Assembly: GCA_913057985.1 (NCBI GenBank)
Contig: CAJXPL010000007.1
Span: 1-64,000, forward strand
Direction: 5' to 3'
DNA length: 64,000 bases
Source: an uncultured Synechococcus sp.
Lineage (GTDB): Bacteria > Cyanobacteriota > Cyanobacteriia > PCC-6307 > Cyanobiaceae
The translations under genes were made by a program, and so were the position numbers. A model generated the notes under the pieces. The model worked only from the letters and a program-made list of their open reading frames with translations. It searched no databases and was not told where the DNA came from. Positions 43,097-53,652 of the stretch are shown piece after piece; the stretch's first letter is position 1; each line of letters opens with the position of its first letter.

Positions 43097-43753
43097 TCAA
43101 CGCCGGCTGTTCAGGCGGAGTTGGCAGAGCTCCTCAAAGGCGGGACGGAGCAGGAAGGGGTACTCGCCAACCCACATCCGCATGCCCGGCAGCCAGGCAT
43201 CGCTGAGGGCTCCGATCTTTGAGAAATCCTTGCGCTCGCTCAGTACCAGGCAGCGGATCAGGCTGCCGCGGCGGATCGACTGGTGCTTCTTCTCCATCGG
43301 AAAGGCCACCCTGCCGAGGTAACCCTCCTCGTCTTCAAGTTCGAGCAGCATCCAGGTGCGTCGGTTCTCCACGAGTTCCAGCTGCCCTCGGCTGTCGGCC
43401 TGCTCGTGGCGGTTTTCCACCCGCTCACGCGTCATCACGTCCGCCACCTCGCCCTCAAACAGGGCAGCCGCGGGATATCGCCGCAGGGTGGCGTTGCGCT
43501 GGCCGGCCTGAACGATCGGGCCCCAAAGCACATACAGAAAGAACACAACGCTGATCACCAGCCAGACGGGGCCCCAGCGGCTGCCGAGCTGCGCCTGGTT
43601 GTAGATCAGGAACGTGATCACCCCACCGATGGCGGCGATCATCAGGCGCTGCAGCACCTCCTGGGGGTTGCCGAGGGCAAAGCGGAACTGATTGCCGGTG
43701 GCAACGGCTGGGATCAGCCGTTGCAGTTCACCGGGGCGGAGAGGGATGAGCAT
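43097..43753 (-). CDS. Hypothetical membrane protein (218 aa)
   Basis: Two transmembrane segments (VLQRLMIAAIGGVITFLIYN and GPVWLVISVVFFLYVLWGPIV) are followed by a soluble C-terminal domain of about 130 residues (RYPAAALFEGEVADVMTRERVENR; RTWMLLELEDEEGYLGRVAFPMEKKHQSIRRG). It resembles conserved cyanobacterial membrane proteins of unknown function. Ten bases separate it from the dapB stop upstream on the same strand, so it is in that operon. Confidence 0.7.
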   Translation of the reverse strand: MLIPLRPGELQRLIPAVATGNQFRFALGNPQEVLQRLMIAAIGGVITFLIYNQAQLGSRWGPVWLVISVVFFLYVLWGPIVQAGQRNATLRRYPAAALFEGEVADVMTRERVENRHEQADSRGQLELVENRRTWMLLELEDEEGYLGRVAFPMEKKHQSIRRGSLIRCLVLSERKDFSKIGALSDAWLPGMRMWVGEYPFLLRPAFEELCQLRLNSRR

Positions 43754-43763
43754 GGTGTCGCCT

Positions 43764-44597
43764 TCAGATCAGGCGTTCAAGGCCATACACAAGGCTGCCG
43801 AGGCTGCCCACCTTGCGCACCGTGAGCAGCACCCCGGGCATGTAGGCGGAACGATCAATGGTGTCGTGACGCAGGGTGTAAGTCTCCCCGGGGGCACCGA
43901 ATATCACTTCCTGGTGAGCCACCAGGCCCGGCAGCCGCACGGAGTGCAGCCGCAGGCCGCTGTCCCGCTGTCCGCCGCGGCAGCCCGCCAGGGATTCGTG
44001 CTCGTCCACTTCCCCGGGATTGAAGCTCTTGCCCAGCTCTTCCATCAGCTCAGCGGTTTTGATGCAGGTGCCGCTGGGGGCATCCGCCTTGCGGTTGTGG
44101 TGCAGTTCCGTCAGTTCCGCGTGGTCGTAGAAGCGTGCCGCTGCGGCTGCGGCTTGCTGCAACAGCACCATCCCCACGGAGAAATTGGGGATCACGGCCC
44201 CACCCACGGACGCTTTGGCCGAGAACTCGGTGAGGTCGTTGAGTTGTTCAGGCGAGAGCCCAGTGGTTCCGATCACGGGGTGAACGCCGTAGGCGATCGC
44301 CGCGCGGGTGTGCTCATAAACAACGGAGGGGTGGGTGAAATCCACCAACACGGCGCCGCTGCCGCTGTCCCGCACCGATTGACTCACAGCGCAGAGACAG
44401 CCTTCGAAATCAGCCGTCACGGCCACCTCCAGCTCGCCAAGGCCCAGCTCCAGACCCACGTCTGCCCCTTCTTTGCCGGGGGTGTTGTCGATGGCGCCTT
44501 CCAGGCTGCAGTCTTCGGCTCCCACCACAGCCTTGATCACCTCGGCGCCCATGCGCCCTAGGGCACCGGCAACAACGACGGGAATCGGAGCGGTCAT
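43764..44597 (-). CDS. dapB: 4-hydroxy-tetrahydrodipicolinate reductase
   Basis: The 277-residue enzyme has the dinucleotide motif [17 protein letters not shown], the substrate loop [25 protein letters not shown] and [16 protein letters not shown]. It makes tetrahydrodipicolinate for lysine and murein synthesis. It diverges from chlH across a 117-base gap. Confidence 0.95.
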   Translation of the reverse strand: MTAPIPVVVAGALGRMGAEVIKAVVGAEDCSLEGAIDNTPGKEGADVGLELGLGELEVAVTADFEGCLCAVSQSVRDSGSGAVLVDFTHPSVVYEHTRAAIAYGVHPVIGTTGLSPEQLNDLTEFSAKASVGGAVIPNFSVGMVLLQQAAAAAARFYDHAELTELHHNRKADAPSGTCIKTAELMEELGKSFNPGEVDEHESLAGCRGGQRDSGLRLHSVRLPGLVAHQEVIFGAPGETYTLRHDTIDRSAYMPGVLLTVRKVGSLGSLVYGLERLI

Positions 44598-44714
44598 GAA
44601 AGCGCAGCAGACGCTTCAAAGCCTATGGGTCGGCTCGTGTAACGGCCGATCAGAAATCCTCGCGCCCTAAGGGCCAGTCGCCGTAAGGTTCTTCATATTG
44701 CTCAAAGCGCGCTG

Positions 44715-47700
44715 ATGTTCACACAGGTCCGCTCCGCCGACCGCCGCGTTGCTCCTGTGGAGGGCCAGAATCACAAGTCCGTCATGAAGGCGGTTTATGT
44801 GGTGCTGGAGCCTCAGTACCAAAACGCTCTCACCCAGGCAGCGACGGCTCTCAATGCATCGGGTGGCGATCTCGGGATCGAGCTGAGCGGCTATCTGATC
44901 GAAGAACTCCGAGACGACGACAACTACGCCGGCTTCTGTGCCGATGTGGCTGAGGCTGATGTCTTTGTGGCCTCCTTGATCTTCATTGAAGATCTAGCTC
45001 AGAAGGTTGTGGACGCCGTCGCCCCACACCGCGACCGACTCAAGGCGGCTGTGGTCTTCCCGTCCATGCCGGAGGTGATGCGGCTCAACAAGCTGGGCAG
45101 CTTCTCGATGGCCCAGCTCGGTCAGAGCAAGAGCGCCATCGCAGGCTTCATGAAGAAGCGGAAGGAAGCCGGAGGTGCTGGTTTCCAGGACGCGATGCTC
45201 AAGCTGCTGAACACGCTGCCCACCGTTCTCAAGTACCTGCCCGTTGAGAAGGCGCAGGATGCCCGCAGCTTCATGCTCAGCTTCCAGTACTGGCTGGGCG
45301 GAACCCCCGACAACCTGCGTAACTTCCTGTTGATGCTGGCGGATAAGTACGTCTTCCCAGCTGCAGAAGGTGAGGAGCGCCCGGCAATGGAGGTGGCGGA
45401 GCCCGAAGTGTTCCCCGACCTCGGCATCTGGCACCCCCTGGCTCCGTCGATGTTCGAGGACCTCAAGGAATATCTGAACTGGACCTCCAGCCGCACCGAC
45501 CTTTCTGAGGAAGCCCGCAAAGGGCCGGTGATCGGTTTGGTGCTGCAGCGCAGCCACATCGTCACCGGTGACGATGCCCATTACGTGGCCACCATCCAGG
45601 AGCTGGAGTTCCGTGGCGCTCGCGTGATTCCGATCTTCTGCGGCGGTCTCGACTTCTCCAAGCCGGTCAACGCTTTCTTCTACGACCCGCTGAATCCCGA
45701 GCAGCCCCTGGTGGACGGCATCGTCTCCCTCACCGGTTTTGCGCTGGTCGGAGGTCCGGCCCGTCAGGACCACCCCAAGGCGATTGAGTCGCTGAAAAAG
45801 CTCAACCGTCCCTACATGGTGGCGCTTCCCCTCGTCTTCCAGACCACCCAGGAGTGGGAACAGAGCGACCTTGGCCTGCACCCGGTGCAGGTGGCCCTGC
45901 AGATCGCCATTCCGGAACTGGATGGCGCCATCGAGCCCATCGTTCTCTCGGGTCGCGACGATGCCACCGGCAAGGCGCATACCCTGCAAGACCGGGTTGA
46001 CGCCATTGCTGAGCGGGCCATCCGCTGGTCATCGCTGCGGATCAAGCCCCGCAACGAGAAGAAGCTGGCGATCACCGTGTTCAGCTTCCCTCCCGACAAG
46101 GGCAACGTCGGTACGGCGGCTTATCTCGACGTCTTCGGCTCCATCCATCGGGTGATGCAGGAGATGAAGGCGAAGGGCTACGACGTGCAGGACCTGCCTT
46201 CCACGCCTCGTGAGCTGTTGGAGGCCGTCATCAACGACGCCGATGCCATGCAGGGCTCTCCGGAGCTTTCAATCGCCCACCGCATGAGCGTTGAGGAGTA
46301 CGAGCGCCTGACGCCCTACTCCGAACGGCTCGAAGAGAACTGGGGCAAGCCCCCGGGCAACCTCAACAGCGATGGTCAGAACCTGCTGGTTTTCGGTCGC
46401 CACTTTGGCAACGTTTTCGTTGGCGTTCAGCCCACCTTCGGCTACGAGGGTGATCCGATGCGCCTGCTCTATTCCCGCAGCGCCAGCCCCCACCACGGCT
46501 TCGCGGCTTACTACACCTATCTCCAGAAGATCTGGAAGGCTGATGCGGTGCTGCACTTCGGCACCCACGGCTCCCTTGAGTTCATGCCCGGCAAGCAGAT
46601 GGGCATGAGCGAAACCTGCTATCCCGATTCACTGATCGGTGCGCTGCCCAACCTCTATTACTACGCCGCCAATAACCCCTCCGAGGCCACGATCGCCAAG
46701 CGGCGGGGTTATGCCTCCACCATCAGCTACCTCACCCCTCCGGCTGAAAATGCCGGTCTTTACAAGGGCCTGAAGGAACTGGGTGAGCTGGTGGGCTCCT
46801 ACCAGCAGCTGCGTGAGGGTGGCCGCGGCATTCAGATCGTCAACACGATCATCGAGACGGCACGTCAGTGCAACCTCGATAAGGACGTTGACCTTCCTGA
46901 GGAGGATGCCTCGACCCTCGACCTGGAGGGACGTGATGCCCTGGTGGGCGCCGTTTACCGCCAGTTGATGGAGATCGAAAGCCGTCTCCTTCCCTGTGGT
47001 CTTCACACCATTGGAAAACCCCCCACCGCAGAGGAAGCCGTTGCCACCTTGGTGAACATCGCTGCTCTCGAGCGTGAGGAGGATGGGCTGCGCTCACTCC
47101 CCGGCCTGCTGGCTGAGGCGATGGGCCGCTCGATCGAAGACATCTACAAAGGCAACGACGAGGGCGTCCTCGCCGATGTGGAACTCAACCGCACGATCAC
47201 GGAGACATCTCGCGCTGCTATTGGCGCCATGGTTCGCACCCTCACCGGCCGTGATGGTCGGGTCAGCCTGCGCAACAGCTTCGGTTGGTTCTACGACCTG
47301 CTGGCCAAGTTCGGTTTCAAGCTCCCCTCTCCTTGGCTGCGGGCCTGTTGCAGTGCTGGCTTCGTGCAGATCGATGCCACCGAGCTCGACAAGCTCTTTG
47401 CCTACCTGCGCTTCTGCCTTGAGCAGGTGTGCGCCGACATGGAGATGGAGAGTCTGCTGAAGGCTCTTGATGGTGAATACATCCTTCCGGGCCCCGGTGG
47501 TGATCCGATCCGGAATCCTGGTGTGCTGCCCAGCGGCAAGAACATCCACGCCCTCGACCCGCAGGCGATCCCCACCCGTGCCGCGGTGGCTGCAGCCAAG
47601 AGTGTTGTCGACAAGTTGATTGAGCGTCAGCGCGAGGAGCAGGGCACCTGGCCCGAAACCATCGCCTGCGTGCTCTGGGGAACCGACAACATCAAGACCT

Positions 47701-48725
47701 ACGGTGAATCCCTGGCTCAGATCCTCTGGTTCGTTGGCGTCAAGCCGATGCCGGACTCCGTGGGTCGGGTCAACAAGCTTGAGTTGATTCCCCTGGAAGA
47801 ACTCGGCCGCCCCCGCGTTGATGTGGTGGTGAACTGCTCCGGTGTGTTCCGCGATCTGTTCATCAACCAGATGGCTCTGATCGATCAGGCCGTGAAGATG
47901 GCTGCAGAGGCCGACGAGCCTCTGGAGCAAAACTTCGTTCGCAAGCACGCCCTCGAGCAGGCGGAGAAAGAAGGCACGAGCCTGCGTGATGCGGCCTGCC
48001 GGGTGTTCTCCAATGCCAGCGGTAGCTATAGCTCCAACGTGAACCTCGCAGTGGAGAACAGCACCTGGGAGGAGGAAGGTGAGCTGCAGGAGATGTACCT
48101 CTCCCGCAAGACCTTCGCCTTCAATGCCGATAACCCCGGTGAGATGAATCAGAAGCGGGAGGTGTTCGAGAACGTGATGAAGACTGCGGATGTCACCTTC
48201 CAGAACCTCGATTCGGCTGAGATCTCCCTTACCGATGTGAGCCACTACTTCGACTCCGATCCCACCAAGTTGATCGCTGGCCTGCGTGATGACGGCAAAG
48301 CTCCCACCAGCTACATCGCCGACACCACAACGGCCAACGCGCAGGTGCGTTCGCTGAGTGAAACCATCCGCCTGGATTCACGCACCAAGCTGCTGAATCC
48401 CAAGTGGTACGAAGGCATGCTCGACTCCGGCTACGAGGGTGTGCGTGAGGTAGCCAAGCGGCTCAACTTCACCCTGGGTTGGAGTGCCACCAGCGGTGCC
48501 GTTGACAACTTCGTCTACGAAGAAGCCAACGAAACCTTCATCAACGATCCTGAGATGCGCAAGCGTCTGCTGGAACTCAACCCCAACAGCTTCCGTCAGA
48601 TCGTGGGCACCCTGCTTGAGGTGCATGGCCGCGGATATTGGGAGACCTCGGATGAGAACATCGAGCAGCTTCAGGAGCTGTACCAGGAGGTTGAGGATCG
48701 GATTGAGGGTGTTGTCACCGACTGA
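44715..48725 (+). CDS. chlH: Magnesium chelatase subunit H
   Basis: The large 1336-residue porphyrin-binding subunit is full length. Visible landmarks are the N-terminal domain ([39 protein letters not shown]) and core blocks such as [20 protein letters not shown] and [19 protein letters not shown]. It inserts magnesium into protoporphyrin IX together with ChlD and ChlI, the first committed step to chlorophyll. ATG 44715 gives an N-terminal extension; an internal ATG at 44784 is possible. It ends at an intrinsic terminator. Confidence 0.97.
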   Translation: MFTQVRSADRRVAPVEGQNHKSVMKAVYVVLEPQYQNALTQAATALNASGGDLGIELSGYLIEELRDDDNYAGFCADVAEADVFVASLIFIEDLAQKVVDAVAPHRDRLKAAVVFPSMPEVMRLNKLGSFSMAQLGQSKSAIAGFMKKRKEAGGAGFQDAMLKLLNTLPTVLKYLPVEKAQDARSFMLSFQYWLGGTPDNLRNFLLMLADKYVFPAAEGEERPAMEVAEPEVFPDLGIWHPLAPSMFEDLKEYLNWTSSRTDLSEEARKGPVIGLVLQRSHIVTGDDAHYVATIQELEFRGARVIPIFCGGLDFSKPVNAFFYDPLNPEQPLVDGIVSLTGFALVGGPARQDHPKAIESLKKLNRPYMVALPLVFQTTQEWEQSDLGLHPVQVALQIAIPELDGAIEPIVLSGRDDATGKAHTLQDRVDAIAERAIRWSSLRIKPRNEKKLAITVFSFPPDKGNVGTAAYLDVFGSIHRVMQEMKAKGYDVQDLPSTPRELLEAVINDADAMQGSPELSIAHRMSVEEYERLTPYSERLEENWGKPPGNLNSDGQNLLVFGRHFGNVFVGVQPTFGYEGDPMRLLYSRSASPHHGFAAYYTYLQKIWKADAVLHFGTHGSLEFMPGKQMGMSETCYPDSLIGALPNLYYYAANNPSEATIAKRRGYASTISYLTPPAENAGLYKGLKELGELVGSYQQLREGGRGIQIVNTIIETARQCNLDKDVDLPEEDASTLDLEGRDALVGAVYRQLMEIESRLLPCGLHTIGKPPTAEEAVATLVNIAALEREEDGLRSLPGLLAEAMGRSIEDIYKGNDEGVLADVELNRTITETSRAAIGAMVRTLTGRDGRVSLRNSFGWFYDLLAKFGFKLPSPWLRACCSAGFVQIDATELDKLFAYLRFCLEQVCADMEMESLLKALDGEYILPGPGGDPIRNPGVLPSGKNIHALDPQAIPTRAAVAAAKSVVDKLIERQREEQGTWPETIACVLWGTDNIKTYGESLAQILWFVGVKPMPDSVGRVNKLELIPLEELGRPRVDVVVNCSGVFRDLFINQMALIDQAVKMAAEADEPLEQNFVRKHALEQAEKEGTSLRDAACRVFSNASGSYSSNVNLAVENSTWEEEGELQEMYLSRKTFAFNADNPGEMNQKREVFENVMKTADVTFQNLDSAEISLTDVSHYFDSDPTKLIAGLRDDGKAPTSYIADTTTANAQVRSLSETIRLDSRTKLLNPKWYEGMLDSGYEGVREVAKRLNFTLGWSATSGAVDNFVYEEANETFINDPEMRKRLLELNPNSFRQIVGTLLEVHGRGYWETSDENIEQLQELYQEVEDRIEGVVTD

Positions 48726-48750
48726 TTGTCGACCAAGTGTTGAACATCAA

Positions 48751-48781
48751 AGCCAGAGTTCCTACCGGGCTCTGGCTTTTT
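48751..48781 (+). terminator. Intrinsic terminator of chlH
   Basis: AGCCAGAG (48751-48758) pairs with CTCTGGCT (48770-48777) in a perfect 8-bp stem with an 11-base loop, followed by a T run to 48781. Confidence 0.88.
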
Positions 48782-48804
48782 GTTGGCGATGAATGATGGG
48801 CAAC

Positions 48805-49745
48805 TCAGGCTTTCAGGGCCTTGAATTCTGCATCTCTTGCGGCTCGGCTGATCTCTGCCGTTTTGAAATCAATTCCAGCCCATTGTTGATACATCGATAG
48901 GCTGCGTTTTCTCCCTAATCCGAAGGGTTTAAGTTCTCCAGGCTGATCATTGAAGCAGCGGATTGATGCCGGCGCATTGTTGAGACTTCCAAGCAGTGTG
49001 TGTACGCGTTTGAGTGCGCAAAGGTTGTAATGGTGCCAATTGCTGTGATCGCCCCAATGGGTGGCTGCATGCTCTTGATCTGTTTGTTCTGTCTTGTAGA
49101 GATGAAACAGCAGCAGGCGATTCGGGGCGTAGATGTTGAAACCCGACTTCCAGAGTCGTGCCGACATGGCAATCTCTTCCCCATAGAAGTAAAGCTCGGG
49201 GTCGTAGGGCACTTCGCTCACGATTGAGCCAGGGCCGAACAGGAAGCCTCCGGCGATAAACGCCCCGGGGATGGGGCGATCAGGTTGTTTTTCTGGAAGT
49301 TGAAACCGGCGGCTGCCGTCACAGGCAGGGTTGATGTCTGCAAACGGCACGGCTGTTGAAAGCCGTTCGGGTAAATACTGAGAACGGCACGCGCATCGCT
49401 GCATTCCTTCCAGGTTTTCAGAAGCAGCTCATCCCAGTGCTCCACGGCCCGCATGTGGCTGTCGATCTGCAGCAGAAAGTCTTCCCCGCCGTAAACACCC
49501 TGAGCTTGTCGACGGGCCCAGCAGGCTCCGCGGCTTTCCGCGGCATCGAACCGGATGACCTCCAGCTGTGGATGATCCGGAAATGCGCTTGTTCCCCAGT
49601 GGGGCGGGTCATCAGCCGCCAGTTGCAGGTAGATGCCGAAGCGCAGGCGCTCTGGCTTGGCAGCCCGCTCGATCAGGTTGTGCAGTGTGGCCGGGAGATC
49701 CGGATCCCTGTAGGCCGCGATCTGAACAAAGATCGTGGAAATCAC
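48805..49745 (-). pseudogene. Frameshifted glycosyltransferase (GlcNAc-transferase/Skp1-type family)
   Basis: Two minus-strand frames together make one protein. The front (from GTG 49745) reads [38 protein letters not shown] and FLLQIDSHMRAVEHWDELLL, the family core with a DxH-type site. The back continues in another frame with PFADINPAC, GAFIAGGFLFGPGSIVSEV and DPELYFYGEEIAMSARLW. Joining them needs one base restored near 49349-49352 (minus-strand CAGCC, probably CAGCCC). The total of 941 bases plus one is a multiple of three, giving about 313 residues. Either a real inactivating deletion, phase variation, or a sequencing error. Overlaps folP by four bases. Confidence 0.8.
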
Positions 49746-50587
49746 CAGAGGGCGGCCGCCATGCGCAGCGTCTGGCTGATGGGCCCCACATCGTGCACCC
49801 GCAGCACGGCAGCACCCGCCTGGGCGCAGCGGCAGGCCACGGCAGCAGTTCCCCAGAGACGCGCTTTGGGTCTGGGTTCATCCAGAACCGCACCGATGAA
49901 GCGTTTGCGCGAAGGGCCGATCAGTACCGGTCGCGGTCCTGCTGTGAGTTGTTCCAGATCCCGCAGCATCTGCAGGTTCTGCTCGTGGGTCTTGGCAAAG
50001 CCGAGACCCGGATCCCAGATGATTTGGCTTTCATCAACGCCGGCTTGAATCGCAGCTTCACTGCGCTCCAGCAACGCCGCTTTCACATCTGCCACGACAT
50101 CGGCATAGGTCGTGAGCTGATCCATGGTTTGGCTGTCACCGCGGCTGTGCATCAGCACCACCGGACAGCCCGCATCGGCGACCACCCGCAGCAGATCGGG
50201 ATCCCGCCGGCCACCGCTCACATCATTGATCCAGTTGGCCCCTGCTTCTAGTGCTTTGGCGGCCACCGGCGCCAGAAACGTGTCGATGGAGATCAGGGCA
50301 TCAGGGCAGTGCTGCCGGATGGTGTTCAGCGCTGGTAGCAGCCGTCTCAGCTCCTCTTCAGCGCCAACCTCCTCCGCCCCAGGCCGGGTGCTTTGCGCAC
50401 CCAGATCCAAGACGTCTGCACCCTTGTTGAGTTGCCGCTGGGCCTCAGCCAGGGCTCGTTCACTGGCCAGGAATCGTCCCCCATCGCTGAAGGAATCGGG
50501 GGTGACGTTGATCACCCCCATCACGGCTGTGCGTTGCCCCCAACCCTGAGGCCAGCCGCCTGAATCAGGCAGCTTGGTAGTTGGCAA
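49742..50587 (-). CDS. folP: Dihydropteroate synthase
   Basis: A TIM-barrel enzyme with [52 protein letters not shown] and [15 protein letters not shown], binding pterin and p-aminobenzoate for folate synthesis. I chose TTG at 50587, giving 281 residues and a short overlap with tpiA; the open frame extends to 50620 inside tpiA. It belongs to the S4-tpiA-folP-glycosyltransferase run. Confidence 0.92.
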   Translation of the reverse strand: MPTTKLPDSGGWPQGWGQRTAVMGVINVTPDSFSDGGRFLASERALAEAQRQLNKGADVLDLGAQSTRPGAEEVGAEEELRRLLPALNTIRQHCPDALISIDTFLAPVAAKALEAGANWINDVSGGRRDPDLLRVVADAGCPVVLMHSRGDSQTMDQLTTYADVVADVKAALLERSEAAIQAGVDESQIIWDPGLGFAKTHEQNLQMLRDLEQLTAGPRPVLIGPSRKRFIGAVLDEPRPKARLWGTAAVACRCAQAGAAVLRVHDVGPISQTLRMAAALW

Positions 50588-51311
50588 TCCGTCCAAAGCT
50601 TTCGGGCTCCAAGGAAGCACCCCCCACCAGCACCCCGTCGATATCGCTCATGCCCATCAACTCATCAATGTTGCTGGGTTTGACGGAGCCGCCGTACTGA
50701 ATCACCAGATCGGGGGAGCCCACCCAGCTACGGATCAGACCACAGATGCGGTTGGCTTCTTCGGCTGCGCAGGTCTTGCCAGTGCCAATCGCCCAGATCG
50801 GTTCGTAGGCCACCACCAGTTTCTCGGCATCGAGACCCTCCAGGCCCTGCTCGATCTGACGGCGGATCACCCGTTCAGCTTCGCCCCGCTCGCGCTGCTC
50901 ATCGCTTTCGCCAACGCAAACGATCGGAATCAGACCGTTGGCCTGGGATGACCTGGCCCGGTGGTTGATCTGTTCGTCGCTTTCACTGAAGTATTTCCGC
51001 GGTTCGCTGTGGCCCACGATCGTGTGGGTCACCCCGTGCTCCTTGAGCATGGCTGGGGAGATCTCCCCGGTGAAGGCTCCCTGGCCTTCCCAGTGCACGT
51101 TCTGGCTCGACAGACAGACCCGGGAGTTCTGGCTGAGCTCCGCCATCGTCGACAGGGCCGTGAAGGGTGGTGCCAGCACCAGGTCGCGGTCGTCAGGGGT
51201 GTCCGCAACCAATGGCAGGAAGGCTTCCATGAACTCCCGCGACTGGGCACAGGTCATGTGCATCTTCCAGTTGCCAGCGATCACCGGTCTGCGCACGCCT
51301 TGCTTCCCCAT
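50565..51311 (-). CDS. tpiA: Triose-phosphate isomerase
   Basis: A 248-residue TIM barrel with GNWKMHMT (catalytic lysine), [13 protein letters not shown] (histidine), [16 protein letters not shown] (glutamate) and [11 protein letters not shown] (phosphate loop). It interconverts DHAP and glyceraldehyde 3-phosphate for the Calvin cycle and glycolysis. It is 17 bases downstream of the S4 gene. Confidence 0.97.
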   Translation of the reverse strand: MGKQGVRRPVIAGNWKMHMTCAQSREFMEAFLPLVADTPDDRDLVLAPPFTALSTMAELSQNSRVCLSSQNVHWEGQGAFTGEISPAMLKEHGVTHTIVGHSEPRKYFSESDEQINHRARSSQANGLIPIVCVGESDEQRERGEAERVIRRQIEQGLEGLDAEKLVVAYEPIWAIGTGKTCAAEEANRICGLIRSWVGSPDLVIQYGGSVKPSNIDELMGMSDIDGVLVGGASLEPESFGRIANYQAA

Positions 51312-51328
51312 GGAATGTGGCAGCCAAC

Positions 51329-51526
51329 TTACGGCCCGGTCGCGTTTTCGCTGCCGACAACGGACTCCTCCCCAGCAAGCACAACCCGATCTCCCGCGGA
51401 AAGCTGACGGCCCCGACGGGTTTCAACGCTTCCATTGACCTCCACTTCACCCATCTGGATGCGTTGCTTCGCTTCACCGCCGGTGGAGACCCAACCCTTC
51501 CATTTCAGGAACTGATCCAGCTTCAT
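51329..51526 (-). CDS. S4-domain RNA-binding protein (YbcJ/RlbA-like)
   Basis: A small single-domain protein of 65 residues. [42 protein letters not shown] is the S4 fold with the usual alpha-L motif. Stand-alone S4 proteins bind structured RNA, often rRNA. The start is at MKLDQ; an ATG eight codons upstream (51550) and a long frame to 51622 also exist. It heads the tpiA-folP operon and diverges from the ABC exporter. Confidence 0.82.
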   Translation of the reverse strand: MKLDQFLKWKGWVSTGGEAKQRIQMGEVEVNGSVETRRGRQLSAGDRVVLAGEESVVGSENATGP

Positions 51527-51565
51527 TGGGCAGAGTTTTGAGCTCACCATTGATACTGTGCCGCG

Positions 51566-53311
51566 ATGCTGACCCCATCCCAGGCCGGTTTTCGCCGGCT
51601 GCTGCCGTTGCTTCGCCCCCACCTGCGGGAACTGCTCTGGGGGGGCTGCTGCATGGCGATTTACGTGGGCAGCTTTCCATTGCTCGTGCAGCTGGCCGGA
51701 GACTTGTTTCCCGCGCTGGGCTCAGGTGATCTGGCTCGGGTGCTTCAGCTGATCGGGCTGGCGTTGCTGATCTTTGCTGTTCAGAAGATCGCTCAATTCG
51801 GTCAGGACTCGCTTCTTGCCGGGCCTGCATTGCTGGTGAGCCAGGACTTACGGCGTGATCTGTTCCGCCGCCTGCAGACCGTTGAGCTGGGGGCACTGGA
51901 GAAGCTTTCGGCCGGTGATCTCACCTACCGCTTCACCGAAGACGCCGATCGCGTCAGCGAGGTGCTTTACAAGACCATTCACGACACGGTCCCCAGCGTT
52001 CTTCAGCTCGTTGCGGTGCTGGGGATGATGCTCTGGCTCGACTGGAAACTGACGCTGGCCATCCTGCTGCTGGCGCCGGTGATCGTCTGGCTGATCAGCC
52101 TGTTTGGTGCTCGCGTGATGGCGGCCACGGAACGCAGTCAGAAAAAGGTGAGCGAACTGGCCGGTCTGCTGGGTGAGGCCATCGAAGGTTTGCCCCTGGT
52201 GCGTGCTTTTGCCGCCGAACCCTGGCTGCAGGACCGTTTCGAGACGGAAATCGATCAACACCGGCAGGCCCGCCACCGCACCTACAGCCTCGTGGCGCTC
52301 CAGCATCCGGTGGTGGGCATCATCGAGGTGGTGGGTCTGTTTGCCGTGCTGGCCCTCGGAGCCTGGCGAATCCAGAGCGGTGATCTGAGTATTGCCGGGC
52401 TGAGCAGCTACCTGACAGGGCTGATCGTGCTGATCGATCCCATTGCCCACGTCACCAACAACTTCAACGAATTTCAGCAGGGTCAGGCGTCCCTGCGACG
52501 TCTGCGGGAGATCGAGCGCGAGCCTCAGGAGGCTGCGGATCCAGCTGAGGCGCAAGCCATCGGTGCACTTGAGGGTGATCTGGTCTTTGACCAGGTGAGC
52601 TTTGGCTATGACCCAGCCCAGCCGGTGTTGCGTCAGCTGAATCTGCGGGTGGATGCGGGCCAGGTGCTGGCCATCGTTGGCCCCTCCGGTGCGGGTAAAA
52701 GCACCCTGCTGTCGCTTTTGCTCCGGTTCAACACGGCGCAACAGGGCGAGATCCGCCTCGACGGCACCGACATCAGCTTGATGCGCGCCCGTCAGCTGCG
52801 TCAGCAGGTGGCCCTGGTTCCGCAGCGCACAACCGTGTTTTCAGGAACCATTGCCGAAGCGATTCGGTTCGGCCGTCGTGCGATGGATGACGAGGTGCGC
52901 GATGCGGCGCGGTTGGCCAATGCGGATGATTTCATCCGTGCCTTACCCCAGGGGTATAACACCCAGCTCGAAGAACGGGGAACCAATGTTTCCGGTGGCC
53001 AGCTGCAGCGGATCGCCATAGCCCGGGCGGTGCTGGGCAATCCAGCGCTGTTGCTGCTGGATGAAGCCACCAGTGCCCTTGATGCTGAAGCCGAGGCGGC
53101 GGTGCAACTCGGACTGAAGCAGGCGATGAAGGGACGAACCGTGTTGGTGATCGCCCATCGTCTGGCGACGGTGCAGGAGGCTGATCGGATTGTTGTCCTG
53201 GAGAAAGGCGCTGTTGTCGATCGAGGAACCCACGACGAATTGATGCAGCGTGGTGGGCGTTACCGCGAATTGTGCGAACGGCAGTTCATTCGAGATCGGC
53301 AGAAGTCCTGA
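51566..53311 (+). CDS. ABC exporter, fused permease and ATPase
   Basis: The 581-residue half-transporter has six transmembrane helices in the first 320 residues (FAVQKIAQFGQDSL, VLGMMLWLDWKLTLAILLLAPVIVWLI, GIIEVVGLFAVLALGAW). The nucleotide-binding domain carries Walker A GPSGAGKST, Q-loop LVPQRTTVFSG, signature NVSGGQLQR, Walker B ALLLLDEATSALD and switch histidine VIAHRLAT. It is the MsbA/lipid- or drug-exporter type; the substrate is unknown. Confidence 0.93.
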   Translation: MLTPSQAGFRRLLPLLRPHLRELLWGGCCMAIYVGSFPLLVQLAGDLFPALGSGDLARVLQLIGLALLIFAVQKIAQFGQDSLLAGPALLVSQDLRRDLFRRLQTVELGALEKLSAGDLTYRFTEDADRVSEVLYKTIHDTVPSVLQLVAVLGMMLWLDWKLTLAILLLAPVIVWLISLFGARVMAATERSQKKVSELAGLLGEAIEGLPLVRAFAAEPWLQDRFETEIDQHRQARHRTYSLVALQHPVVGIIEVVGLFAVLALGAWRIQSGDLSIAGLSSYLTGLIVLIDPIAHVTNNFNEFQQGQASLRRLREIEREPQEAADPAEAQAIGALEGDLVFDQVSFGYDPAQPVLRQLNLRVDAGQVLAIVGPSGAGKSTLLSLLLRFNTAQQGEIRLDGTDISLMRARQLRQQVALVPQRTTVFSGTIAEAIRFGRRAMDDEVRDAARLANADDFIRALPQGYNTQLEERGTNVSGGQLQRIAIARAVLGNPALLLLDEATSALDAEAEAAVQLGLKQAMKGRTVLVIAHRLATVQEADRIVVLEKGAVVDRGTHDELMQRGGRYRELCERQFIRDRQKS

Positions 53312-53360
53312 ATCCCTTTACGATCTGGCCGCCGGTACACCGCTATCCCGGCGATGAACG

Positions 53361-53591
53361 ATGACTGATTCCGCAGCCCAGAACCCTATCTTGACCTTTG
53401 AGGGCAAGCGCTACGACCTCAATACGCTTCCTGATGAGCTCAAGGAGCTTGTGCGTGGTATGCAAGTTGCCGACGCTCAACTGCGGATGCACGAAGACAC
53501 CCTCAAGGTTCTGGCGGTGGGTCGTCAGAGCTTGGCCACACAGCTCAATGAAAAGCTCAAGTTTGTGACTCCTTTGCCCGATCAGGGTTGA
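53361..53591 (+). CDS. DUF6447-type small protein (76 aa)
   Basis: A 76-residue soluble, mostly helical protein with ILTFEGKRYDLNTLPDELKELVRGMQVADAQLRMHEDTLKVLAVGRQSL. The pattern matches a small family found in cyanobacteria and their phages (DUF6447). It ends just before a bidirectional terminator. Function unknown. Confidence 0.68.
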   Translation: MTDSAAQNPILTFEGKRYDLNTLPDELKELVRGMQVADAQLRMHEDTLKVLAVGRQSLATQLNEKLKFVTPLPDQG

Positions 53592-53603
53592 TTGACTGCC
53601 AAC

Positions 53604-53635
53604 AAAAAAGGGGGGCTCAACAGCCCCCCTTTTTT
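53604..53635. terminator. Bidirectional intrinsic terminator
   Basis: GGGGGGCT (53610-53617), loop CAAC, and AGCCCCCC (53622-53629) form a perfect 8-bp stem flanked by six A (53604-53609) and six T (53630-53635). It can therefore end both the plus-strand DUF6447 transcript and the minus-strand symporter transcript. Confidence 0.95.
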
Positions 53636-53652
53636 AGTGCTCTTCGTTGTGC

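Noticed and set aside
47094-48245. 383-residue minus-strand open frame
   Set aside because: Antisense shadow of chlH, which is complete and unambiguous.
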